Positions 15,492-22,452 of a DNA stretch of 25,202 nucleotides are shown one piece after another. The number at the start of each line of letters is the position of its first letter. Position 1 is the first letter of the stretch. Source of the stretch: JBBPYR01 sp038199755 (lineage in GTDB: Bacteria; Chloroflexota; Ktedonobacteria; Ktedonobacterales; Ktedonobacteraceae); contig JBBPYR010000062.1 of NCBI GenBank assembly GCA_038199755.1, forward strand, positions 1 through 25,202, read 5' to 3'. The translations under genes and the position numbers were made by a program. The notes under the pieces are model-generated. The model worked only from the letters and a program-made list of their open reading frames with translations. It did not search any database and had not been told where the DNA came from.

Positions 15492-15837
15492 CCGCGTCGA
15501 TCCTCTTCAAAGAAGAAAATGGATGGAGGCACAATGGGCAGAGAAAATTTTCTCTGCCCATTGTGCCCTCTTCATAAACACAGCGGTTAAGAAAACTCTA
15601 CTAAATAGTGCAAAATCATAGCCAAATTTAATCTGAAATTAATGTTTTCTCTACCTGCCCCCTCTACAGTAGAGATAGGTAACACATCTGCTTGTACGGC
15701 ATCGAAAACGGTCAATGCAGATGCTCTATACCGAAGAAAAATCTTCTTACATAGGGACATGTTATCAAGACGATAGATGCTAAGACTCCCAGCGTCTAGT
15801 TTTTGTGTCCAAATTTTAGTTGCAAAGAGGAATAACA
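15492..15837. other. Intergenic region before the multicopper oxidase gene
   Basis: 346 bp. It contains the palindrome 15528-15567 and then about 270 bp of AT-rich sequence that must hold the oxidase promoter. I could not find a convincing -35/-10 pair. No gene is supported. Confidence 0.5.
15528..15567 (+). terminator. 40-bp perfect palindrome after paralogue 3
   Basis: Arms 15528-15547 and 15548-15567, 20 nt each (GGCACAATGGGCAGAGAAAA), no spacer. It begins 36 bp after the stop at 15491. No U-tract follows, but T4 sits at the apex. Confidence 0.75.
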
Positions 15838-16968
15838 ATGGCAGTAAATGAGCATGAACAGCAGACGGTACATAGTCCATCTCATGATGGTGTACAGTCA
15901 AAAACAGAACTTTCTCATAATCATCAGCTCGGCTTGTCACGTCGTAACCTGCTAAAGGGCGCGGCTATCGCAGGAGGTTCACTGGCAGCAGTTGGTAGTG
16001 CAGCATTCGCCATGAAAGAAGCGACTACCCATGCAGCTGGCGTGCAACCGATGGTGCAGATAGCTACCAGTGGTAAGCTTCGCGAATATTGGATTCAAGC
16101 CGACTCATTCTTTCACAATCTCGTTCCTACAGGCTATGATGGATTAATGGGAATGAATTTCACGCCATCAGATTCCTCTTACTGGGCACTTGGCTATCGC
16201 GCATACACCCCTGGCTGGGGAAAACCGTTAACAGGCAACACCGATATTGGCGCGAATACAGGCATTCCCGGACCAATTCTGCGCGGAGAAGTGGGTGACA
16301 CTATTCGTATTCATTTCCGCAATAACGATAGGCATGAACAACACGCGCATAGCATGCATCCACACGGCGTAATGTACACACCAAACAATGATGGTGCCTG
16401 GTTTGCTGCCGACCCTCGCCCAGGCTCAGTGGTTGGGGTTGGACAAAGCTATACCTATGAATGGATTGTACGTCCAAACTCGGTCGGTACATGGGTCTAT
16501 CACGATCACTCACTACCCGTAGGCCAAACTATGCAGATGGAACTGGGAGCAGAGAGGGGCCTTTTTGGTTTTCTCGTTTTGACCAGTGCTGCAACAAGTC
16601 ATGTTGATAAAGAATTTTTTACTTTCTTTCATGATATCTATCAAGCAGATATCCCAGAACTCTCACAAGATTATGATTGCTTTAGTGGCTATTCCTATGT
16701 AGGCAACACGCAAACGTTTCATGCGCGTGTTGGGGATAAAATTCGCTGGCATATTGGTGCATTAGGGGTAGAGTTCCACGTCTTTCACACCCATGGTCAT
16801 CGCTGGCTGTCTCCTACTGGGCAGTTTGTCGATACCACTCTACTCGGTCCATCGATGGCGACTTCTTTTGACATCACCATGGACAATCCCGGCAAATGGC
16901 TGTATCATTGTCATGTAAACGATCATATGATGGGCGGTATGGTTGGAATGTATATCGTAACACTCTAG
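15838..16968 (+). CDS. Tat-exported two-domain multicopper oxidase
   Basis: 376 aa. A twin-arginine signal lies at 34-60 (SRRNLLKGAAIAGGSLA), so the folded enzyme is exported. All four copper-ligand segments are present: HPH (His174, His176), HDH (His222, His224), HVFHTH (His314, His317, His319) and HCHVNDHMMGGM (His357, Cys358, His359, His363, Met368). His314, Cys358, His363 and Met368 fit the type 1 site, placed only in the second domain; the eight remaining His fit the trinuclear site. The length suits a two-domain oxidase of small-laccase type. It oxidises phenols or metal ions with reduction of O2 to water; the substrate cannot be told. ATG 15838 has AGAGGA upstream; an in-frame upstream start at 15820 has none. 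It has its own transcription unit. Confidence 0.93.
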   Translation: MAVNEHEQQTVHSPSHDGVQSKTELSHNHQLGLSRRNLLKGAAIAGGSLAAVGSAAFAMKEATTHAAGVQPMVQIATSGKLREYWIQADSFFHNLVPTGYDGLMGMNFTPSDSSYWALGYRAYTPGWGKPLTGNTDIGANTGIPGPILRGEVGDTIRIHFRNNDRHEQHAHSMHPHGVMYTPNNDGAWFAADPRPGSVVGVGQSYTYEWIVRPNSVGTWVYHDHSLPVGQTMQMELGAERGLFGFLVLTSAATSHVDKEFFTFFHDIYQADIPELSQDYDCFSGYSYVGNTQTFHARVGDKIRWHIGALGVEFHVFHTHGHRWLSPTGQFVDTTLLGPSMATSFDITMDNPGKWLYHCHVNDHMMGGMVGMYIVTL

Positions 16969-17063
16969 CAAAATAGGGAACCTGCTATCTTTTCTGGTTT
17001 CACTCTATTCTATCTAACCTGAAAACATATAACGACGTTCTTAATATCTGAGATATCGTTCGA

Positions 17064-17115
17064 AACATTTGATGCTCTGCGTGCGTGCTGCATGCAGAGC
17101 ATCAAATGTTATAAT
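17064..17115 (+). promoter_or_regulatory. Inverted repeat abutting a TATAAT box upstream of the SDR gene
   Basis: Arms 17064-17080 and 17094-17110 are 17 nt and perfect (AACATTTGATGCTCTGC), spacer 13 nt. TATAAT at 17110-17115 begins on the last base of the right arm. The repeat lies 96 bp past the oxidase stop, further than the other 3'-end hairpins here, and has no U-tract, so it may be an operator over the -35 region of the SDR operon. It could also be the oxidase terminator. It lies before the ATG at 17155, not in the coding part. Confidence 0.5.
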
Positions 17116-17154
17116 ATCATTTACAAAGCCAGACAGAGAGGAGCAATCATTCTT

Positions 17155-17940
17155 ATGGAACAACCTGTAAAAGGACAGGTGGCGATTGTCACCGGAGCTG
17201 GGCAAGGCATTGGACGTGCCATCGCCCTGCGCCTGAACCAGGATGGGATGAACCTTGTCCTGGCAGACCTGCGCGGCGAGACAGTCACACAGGTCGCTGC
17301 TGAAATCCGTGCAGCGGGTGGCAATGCAATTGCACTTTCACTCAACATCCTGCATGCCGACGAACGTGAGCAGATGATCGCAACAACGCTATCGACCTTT
17401 CAACGCCTTGATGCCCTGGTCAACAATGCAGGTGTGCAACGCATCGCCATGCCCCTTGAGGTGGATGAAGAACACTGGGATCTGGTCATGGATGTCAATG
17501 CGAAGGCCACCTATTTTTGTTGTCAACTCGCCCTCAAACACATGATACAGCAAGGGAGTGGGCGCATTGTCAATATGGCCTCTATCGCTGGAAAGATGGC
17601 AAGTACGACCTATCATCCCATCTACAACATTAGTAAAGCCGCTGTGCTGGCCATGACAAAAACGCTGGCACTCTATAGCGCGAGACACGGCGTACGGGTT
17701 AACGCGGTCTGTCCAGGCATGATCGAGACACCCATGCAGGACTTGGTGGATCGTGAAGTGGCTCGCATCACAGGGCAAGAGCCAAGTGAAATCCGCATTG
17801 AGCGCAACGCGCGTATTCCTCTCGGCTACATCGGTAATGGTGCTGATGCTGCCGCCATTGTCTCGTTCTTGATCGGCCCAGACTCGCGCTATATGACAGG
17901 GCAGGCATTGAACGCTGATGGTGGCATCCTTACCTATTAA
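17155..17940 (+). CDS. Short-chain dehydrogenase/reductase (SDR)
   Basis: 261 aa, typical for classical SDRs. The nucleotide-binding TGAGQGIG motif (13-20), NNAG (90-93) and the catalytic tetrad Asn115, Ser143, Tyr157 and Lys161 (YNISK) are all visible, followed by the PGMIETPM segment and the C-terminal NADGGILTY. Asp38 after the second strand (VLADLR) favours NAD over NADP. The enzyme interconverts a hydroxyl and a carbonyl on a small substrate, perhaps a sugar or polyol; exact substrate unknown. ATG 17155 is chosen because AGAGAGGAG lies upstream; the frame is open to 17092, which falls within the inverted repeat. A beta-hydroxyacid dehydrogenase starts 24 bp after it, so the two form an operon, likely for carbohydrate or hydroxyacid turnover. 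Confidence 0.95.
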   Translation: MEQPVKGQVAIVTGAGQGIGRAIALRLNQDGMNLVLADLRGETVTQVAAEIRAAGGNAIALSLNILHADEREQMIATTLSTFQRLDALVNNAGVQRIAMPLEVDEEHWDLVMDVNAKATYFCCQLALKHMIQQGSGRIVNMASIAGKMASTTYHPIYNISKAAVLAMTKTLALYSARHGVRVNAVCPGMIETPMQDLVDREVARITGQEPSEIRIERNARIPLGYIGNGADAAAIVSFLIGPDSRYMTGQALNADGGILTY

Positions 17941-17964
17941 ACTTCTTGAGAGGAAGAGAAGATC

Positions 17965-18867
17965 ATGACTGAGCGTATTGAGCGTATCGGTTTTATTGGC
18001 CTCGGACTGATGGGGCGACCAATGGCCCGCCACCTGCTCGCCGCGGGCTACTCGCTCACGGTTTACAATCGCAGCCGCCCCGCCATTGACGAGCTGGTCA
18101 GCACTGGTGCAAGCGCGGCACAATCGCCACGTGCGCTGGCGGAGCAGAGCGACATCATCATTACCATGTTGCCAGATGGCCCCGATGTCGAGTCCGTCCT
18201 GACCGCACCCCACGGACTACAAGAGGGCCTACGTGCTGGCATGCTCTTCATAGATATGAGTACCATCTCCCCCCTCACCAGCAAACACATTGCCAGCATC
18301 CTCGCCCCACTCGGCGTACAAGCACTCGACGCCCCGGTCAGCGGCGGCGAAGCGGGAGCAAAGTCCGCCACGCTCTCCATCATGGTCGGTGGCAACACAG
18401 AAGATTTTGAGCGTGCGCAGCCAATCTTTTCTATGCTCGGCAAGACGATTACCCATTGCGGCCCCACCGGCTCTGGCCAAATTGTCAAGGCCTGTAATCA
18501 AGTGCTTGTCGCCCTCATCATCGAAGCCATCTCCGAATCACTCGTCTTAGGTGCAAAAGCTGGGGTCGCACCAGAGATCATCGTGAAAGTGCTCAGTGGT
18601 GGCCTGGCTCAGACCCGCTTCATGGACCTACGCGGCACATCAATGATCCACCACGAGTTCGCGCCGGGTGGCAAGGCAGCATTCCACCTCAAAGACCTCC
18701 GCATCGTCAAGCAGCTCGCACAAGAGCATAACGTCGTCCTGCCAATGGGCACATTAGTAGAGCAACTATTCACCGCCCTCGTTGCCACTGGCAAAGGCGA
18801 CCTCGATCATTCCGCCCTCCTCACCGTCATCGAAGCGCTCTCCCATTTCTCGCTCCCACAGGCGTAA
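17965..18867 (+). CDS. Beta-hydroxyacid dehydrogenase (3-hydroxyisobutyrate dehydrogenase / tartronate semialdehyde reductase family)
   Basis: 300 aa, the usual length. N-terminal Rossmann motif FIGLGLMGRPMARHL (10-24), then YNRS; the substrate-binding DAPVSGG (122-128, Ser126); the catalytic helix GPTGSGQIVKACNQ with Lys175 and Asn178; and FHLKDL with Lys243 near the active site. All signature residues are present. Asn35-Arg36 after strand two (VYNRS) is common in this family and leaves NAD or NADP open. The reaction is reversible oxidation of a beta-hydroxyacid such as D-glycerate (tartronate semialdehyde) or 3-hydroxyisobutyrate. It follows the SDR gene by 24 bp, with AGAGGAAGAGAAG before the ATG, so the two probably act in one pathway. 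No clear terminator follows. Confidence 0.94.
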   Translation: MTERIERIGFIGLGLMGRPMARHLLAAGYSLTVYNRSRPAIDELVSTGASAAQSPRALAEQSDIIITMLPDGPDVESVLTAPHGLQEGLRAGMLFIDMSTISPLTSKHIASILAPLGVQALDAPVSGGEAGAKSATLSIMVGGNTEDFERAQPIFSMLGKTITHCGPTGSGQIVKACNQVLVALIIEAISESLVLGAKAGVAPEIIVKVLSGGLAQTRFMDLRGTSMIHHEFAPGGKAAFHLKDLRIVKQLAQEHNVVLPMGTLVEQLFTALVATGKGDLDHSALLTVIEALSHFSLPQA

Positions 18868-18892
18868 TCTGACCCATTCTCTCTATCACTTT

Positions 18893-19150
18893 ATGCATCT
18901 ACGATGTATAATTGCCACTACAACACAAGGTGTGAGTAAACCCATATCGAAAGCTATATTGAAGCAGATCAATACACAAAAAGGTTCCATTGAACAGTTT
19001 ACGTCTGGAATGGTTTACTTGCCATCAAAGGATGACGTAAGAGTGGTACAGGTAGTAGTCAAGCGTCATGGCCAATCAGCCTATACAATCATCATCACCC
19101 TGGACCTGGAAACTGAGGGCTGGAAAATTACCGACATTAATGGTCTTTAA
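18893..19150 (+). pseudogene. Probable remnant of an NTF2-like/DUF4878-type protein
   Basis: An 85-residue open frame whose last about 60 residues look like the C-terminal half of a small secreted NTF2-like domain: GSIEQFTSGMVYLPSKDDVR, then YTIIITLDLETEGWKITDIN, which recalls the usual end of DUF4878-type domains. The N-terminal half and the signal peptide or lipobox expected of such proteins are missing. No ribosome site precedes the ATG at 18893 or the GTG in frame further down. The frame is also open upstream into the dehydrogenase gene, but only out of phase with it. I take it as a truncated remnant; a small real protein read from a weak start is the alternative. Confidence 0.4.
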
Positions 19151-19207
19151 AAGAATTTTCATGTAGATATGTACATCTATGAGTACGTTTTTTAGCATCT
19201 TCAAACG

Positions 19208-19236
19208 TTGTAATCTTGTTATCGTCGTGTTATACT
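19208..19236 (+). promoter_or_regulatory. Sigma70-like promoter before the vWA/phosphatase/kinase cluster
   Basis: TTGTAA (19208-19213), a 17-nt spacer and TATACT (19231-19236), which matches the -35 box at 4 of 6 and the -10 box at 5 of 6 positions. It lies about 115 bp before the first gene of the cluster (19352), in the right orientation, with no other promoter candidate of this quality nearby. Confidence 0.55.
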
Positions 19237-19351
19237 CTATCGTGTCAAACTTGACCAGATATGGCTTCATGCTAACAAAGCGTGTCCATGAATATTGGAT
19301 TGAAGCTAATAGCATCTTGAAAATGACGTACTGTCTGTTGAGAGGCAATAT

Positions 19352-19663
19352 ATGAGCCAGAACAAAAAATCTTACGCATCCTATATCCTCATGGGAGTCA
19401 TCGCTACTATTGCCCTCTTCATCCTGTTCTCGCAATTGCGTTCTGCGTCCTTAGTTCCTATGTTGCTAGACCTATTATCACTCATGCTGCTCATTATCGC
19501 ATTGCTTGCTCTTCCTAAAGGCGATTTGCCCAAGGCACTCAATCGCCTCTCCCTTATGCAACCTCCTTCCCGATCACGTCCCGATGGAGGTCGGTCAAGG
19601 CAAACATCTAGTGGAAATTCTTCACGACAGCAACAAGTAACTAAACCGCGCACTAAACAATAG
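19352..19663 (+). CDS. Small two-TM membrane protein of unknown function
   Basis: 103 aa. Two hydrophobic helices about 11-28 (YILMGVIATIALFILFSQL) and 34-54 (LVPMLLDLLSLMLLIIALLAL), then a basic, Ser/Gln-rich, probably disordered tail (72-103) with several Arg and Lys. The tail should lie in the cytoplasm by the positive-inside rule. ATG 19352 follows TTGAGAGG. It stands just after a good promoter and 131 bp ahead of the vWA gene on the same strand, so it may be the first gene of the vWA/phosphatase/kinase operon. I recognise no family. Confidence 0.72.
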   Translation: MSQNKKSYASYILMGVIATIALFILFSQLRSASLVPMLLDLLSLMLLIIALLALPKGDLPKALNRLSLMQPPSRSRPDGGRSRQTSSGNSSRQQQVTKPRTKQ

Positions 19664-19794
19664 ATAAGAATAATAAAACGAGCCTACATATTGATGTATG
19701 TAAGTAACAACAGCCTGACTTCATTATGAACCCTCATCGCTGTAGATAGAAAAATGGAGCAGCAAACCCACAGAGAAAAGAAAGGGAAGCGCAA

Positions 19795-20724
19795 TTGAAT
19801 AAAAGCTACGATGAATTAGAACCAACACTGGAATTGTATCGAGAACCAATTACAAGAAATAAGCGCGGACTTTTTGTTTTTCTATTGGATCAATCCAATT
19901 CTATGAATCACCCTGCCACTTTGACTGATGGGTATCAGCTCACACTAGCACAAATAGCTTCTTTTGTTATCAACACTATTCTTATTGCTATCATAGATAA
20001 TACCAATTTGGACACATCAACCGGACGGCGCAGGAATTATTGTGACATTATCATCTTTGGCTACGATGACACCATAAAACCATTGCTCAATGAGGCTGGA
20101 TTACCAATCCCGCTACCAGACCTAGCAGAAAAACCACGAGGAAATCGTTTGGTAAGGGAAGAAGAATACGACCCTATCAAGGGTAAGAACGTACCCATTG
20201 ACAAAATGCGGCCTTATTGGATTGAACCTGACGCAAAAGGCAAAAGAACGGAAATGGCTGGTGCCATTGATAGAGCAAGCCAAGTGGTAGAAGAATGGAT
20301 TGCTGCTGATGACCAGAGAAAGAAATCGTTTCCACCCATCGTCATCAACATTACTGACGGCAGTCATAATGGAGCAAGAGGAGACAATCCTATTGACGCT
20401 GCGAACAGGTTACGGCAACTCCACACCAATGACGGCAATGTCTTATTGTTCAACTGTCACATCACACCATCAACAGCAATAAGCCCCATCTACTTTCCTA
20501 ACAAAGCTAACCAGCTTTCGACATTGCCAGAGGAAGAGCAAATTGGAGCCAAACAACTCTTCGAAATGTCAAGTCGAGTACCTGCCACAATGGTAAATCG
20601 GGCTGCTACAGCATTTGGAATGGCATTGGCACCGGAAGCACGTGGCTTTATGTATAATGCAAGCGGTAAAGATTTAATCCGTTTCCTCGCCTGGGGAACA
20701 CTTGTGAAAAAGAAAGAAGACTAA
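19795..20724 (+). CDS. vWA-domain protein with intact MIDAS (TerY-like)
   Basis: 309 aa, no signal peptide or membrane helix, so cytoplasmic. The vWA fold is shown by the metal-ion-dependent adhesion site: DQSNSM (Asp32, Ser34, Ser36), Thr152 in RTEMAGAI and Asp188 in VINITDGSHNG. An insertion of about 45 residues (105-150) lies between the second and third MIDAS loops. vWA proteins of TerY type act as scaffolds that bind partners through Mg2+; here the partners are probably the phosphatase and the kinase encoded just downstream. The start is TTG at 19795 with AAAGGGAAG upstream; no better ATG lies nearby. The phosphatase gene starts 26 bp after its stop. A general vWA protein unrelated to TerY is possible on sequence alone; the context gives the call. 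Confidence 0.88.
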   Translation: MNKSYDELEPTLELYREPITRNKRGLFVFLLDQSNSMNHPATLTDGYQLTLAQIASFVINTILIAIIDNTNLDTSTGRRRNYCDIIIFGYDDTIKPLLNEAGLPIPLPDLAEKPRGNRLVREEEYDPIKGKNVPIDKMRPYWIEPDAKGKRTEMAGAIDRASQVVEEWIAADDQRKKSFPPIVINITDGSHNGARGDNPIDAANRLRQLHTNDGNVLLFNCHITPSTAISPIYFPNKANQLSTLPEEEQIGAKQLFEMSSRVPATMVNRAATAFGMALAPEARGFMYNASGKDLIRFLAWGTLVKKKED

Positions 20725-20750
20725 AGAATTCTTCTCGAAAGGGGTTTTTC

Positions 20751-22364
20751 TTGAAGAACCGATCAAATACTTCCAGTTCCAAACGAGATATTTCTGAAAC
20801 TGAAGGCCGTATCTCTATCGATATATATATAATCCTGGCAGTTCTAGCTGTTCTCATGATTACCGCCTTAGTACAATTGTTCACGCTTATTAAAGCGTTT
20901 TCTTTCCTGACAGATGCAATACACGGTCTTTTGATTCTCACAGTTCTTGGTTGCGGTCTTATCGCCGGATGGCGTACTATAACAACAAAACAACCTATAC
21001 AGAGACGGAGTGTATCCATGAGTGCAGCCATCGGCAGTTTGCTCGCAGGTATCTTCACAACAGCATCTGCCACTACAGCATTAGGGAGCGGCGGCTTTAT
21101 TGTCGTAGCTGGGCTCTTTGTTATTGCTGCACTGTGCCTTGTTTGGCTGATTGTTCTCTTTATAAATCCTGAAGAGAAGGCGATTTCAGAATCGCCTGCC
21201 CAAGTACCACCTGCGAACAAAACAGACCTCGTACCTCAAAAAAATAATTCCGCCCGCCAAGCAGCTCCACCGCCGCACTACAACGATGCACCACCACCAC
21301 AGACGAGGCCAGTTAGCCCACCTCCTTATAATGATACTCCACCGCAACCAAAGGTGAGATCAGGGCAGAGTAACATCATCTCGTCACCGCAGCTTCCGCC
21401 AGAAGAGTCAGAGCCTTCGCCTGATCGTTATGTAGTTGCTCCTTCACGCGAGAAATCGCCAATCCCCATACCTGTTGCGGCAGAAACCGCTACGAAGCCT
21501 CGTGGCCCATTAAACATTCTGCCAACAGAGACCCCTATATTGCCTCCTTTGTTTGAAAATGATGACCTGTACAAGCTTCCCAGAACAGGAGAACGGTTCT
21601 TTTTCAGTGTAAAAAGCAATGATGTATTAGAAAATTATGAGGATGCCTCTAGCATTTCAGGAGACAACGCACGTTTTGCGCTCAGTGATGGTGTCAGCGC
21701 AAGTAAGTTTGTGCGTCCCTGGGCTCGATTGCTGACCTCGCACTGGGTTGCTAATCCATTACTCACAGATAATATAGAAGCTGTTGAAAATTGGCTGCAA
21801 GCACCCCGTAAACGCTGGCAAAAATGGGTCAAGCAAACCTGGCTTCCGAAGATCAACGAACGCAACAGAAGCCTGGATCGACCAGAATTTTCAGTGGCAG
21901 AGGTGACACAATATATTGCACAAGGAGCCAACGCGACCTTTCTCGGGGTCGCTCTTGATAGTGCAAGCATGAAATGGTACGCACTTGCTGTTGGTGATAC
22001 CTGCTTGTTTCATCTTTATCAAGAAAGTCATGGCACATGGGATTATATTAGTTTTCCACTCAAAACCGTGGATGACTTTACCGATACCCCTGCATCTATT
22101 ACGAGCAGCGAAAATGCCACTTCATATATAGCACCTACTATCAGGTTAAAGAATAATACGTATCAAAAAGGCGATATTCTACTACTGGCCACTGATGCAT
22201 TAGCTGAATGGTTGTTTAAACAATTAGACCAACAAAGAATAGGTGATATCATGTATCTCCTAAATACACTGAACAATGAAATGTTTGCAAAATTTGTCGA
22301 TCACGAACGTACGCAGCGGCGTTTGAAAGATGATGATACTTCGCTAATTATTGTTCGCCTCTAA
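20751..22364 (+). CDS. Membrane-anchored PP2C-like Ser/Thr phosphatase with proline-rich linker
   Basis: 537 aa. Hydrophobic segments about 22-47, 56-75, 92-112 and 114-138 anchor it. A long Pro-rich linker (145-265) carries PPHYNDAPPP and PPPYNDTPP. A PP2C-like domain covers about 275-537: EDASSISGDN, LSDGVS (Asp313), GANATFLGVAL, VGDTCLF, LLLATDAL (Asp482) and DDDTSLIIV (Asp528 or Asp529). The metal-binding Asp residues are kept, although TDA stands where TDG is usual. It should remove phosphates from Ser/Thr at the inner membrane face, probably opposing the kinase encoded next. The start is TTG at 20751 behind GAAAGGGG. It lies 26 bp after the vWA gene and 88 bp before the kinase gene. Confidence 0.88.
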   Translation: MKNRSNTSSSKRDISETEGRISIDIYIILAVLAVLMITALVQLFTLIKAFSFLTDAIHGLLILTVLGCGLIAGWRTITTKQPIQRRSVSMSAAIGSLLAGIFTTASATTALGSGGFIVVAGLFVIAALCLVWLIVLFINPEEKAISESPAQVPPANKTDLVPQKNNSARQAAPPPHYNDAPPPQTRPVSPPPYNDTPPQPKVRSGQSNIISSPQLPPEESEPSPDRYVVAPSREKSPIPIPVAAETATKPRGPLNILPTETPILPPLFENDDLYKLPRTGERFFFSVKSNDVLENYEDASSISGDNARFALSDGVSASKFVRPWARLLTSHWVANPLLTDNIEAVENWLQAPRKRWQKWVKQTWLPKINERNRSLDRPEFSVAEVTQYIAQGANATFLGVALDSASMKWYALAVGDTCLFHLYQESHGTWDYISFPLKTVDDFTDTPASITSSENATSYIAPTIRLKNNTYQKGDILLLATDALAEWLFKQLDQQRIGDIMYLLNTLNNEMFAKFVDHERTQRRLKDDDTSLIIVRL

Positions 22365-22452
22365 GAGTACCCATGCTAAGATTGCAGAAGCAAAGCATTC
22401 TGAGAGTTGTTACGTTGTGGTATAGAACCACGAAGAATAGCGCAGGTATAAG

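Noticed and set aside
15587..15940. Minus-strand open frame of 117 codons in the gap before the multicopper oxidase
   Set aside because: It overlaps the start and Tat region of the oxidase, has no clear ribosome site and no recognisable domain.
17389..18213. Minus-strand open frame of 274 codons
   Set aside because: It lies opposite the SDR and hydroxyacid dehydrogenase genes, whose catalytic motifs are intact; the product has no recognisable domain and no ribosome site.
20648..21220. Minus-strand open frame of 190 codons
   Set aside because: It spans the vWA end and the phosphatase membrane segments; no domain and no start site.
22365..22452. Small inverted repeats between phosphatase and kinase genes (ATGCT/AGCAT, GTGGT/ACCAC)
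   Set aside because: Five-base arms are expected by chance, and a terminator within the operon would not fit.
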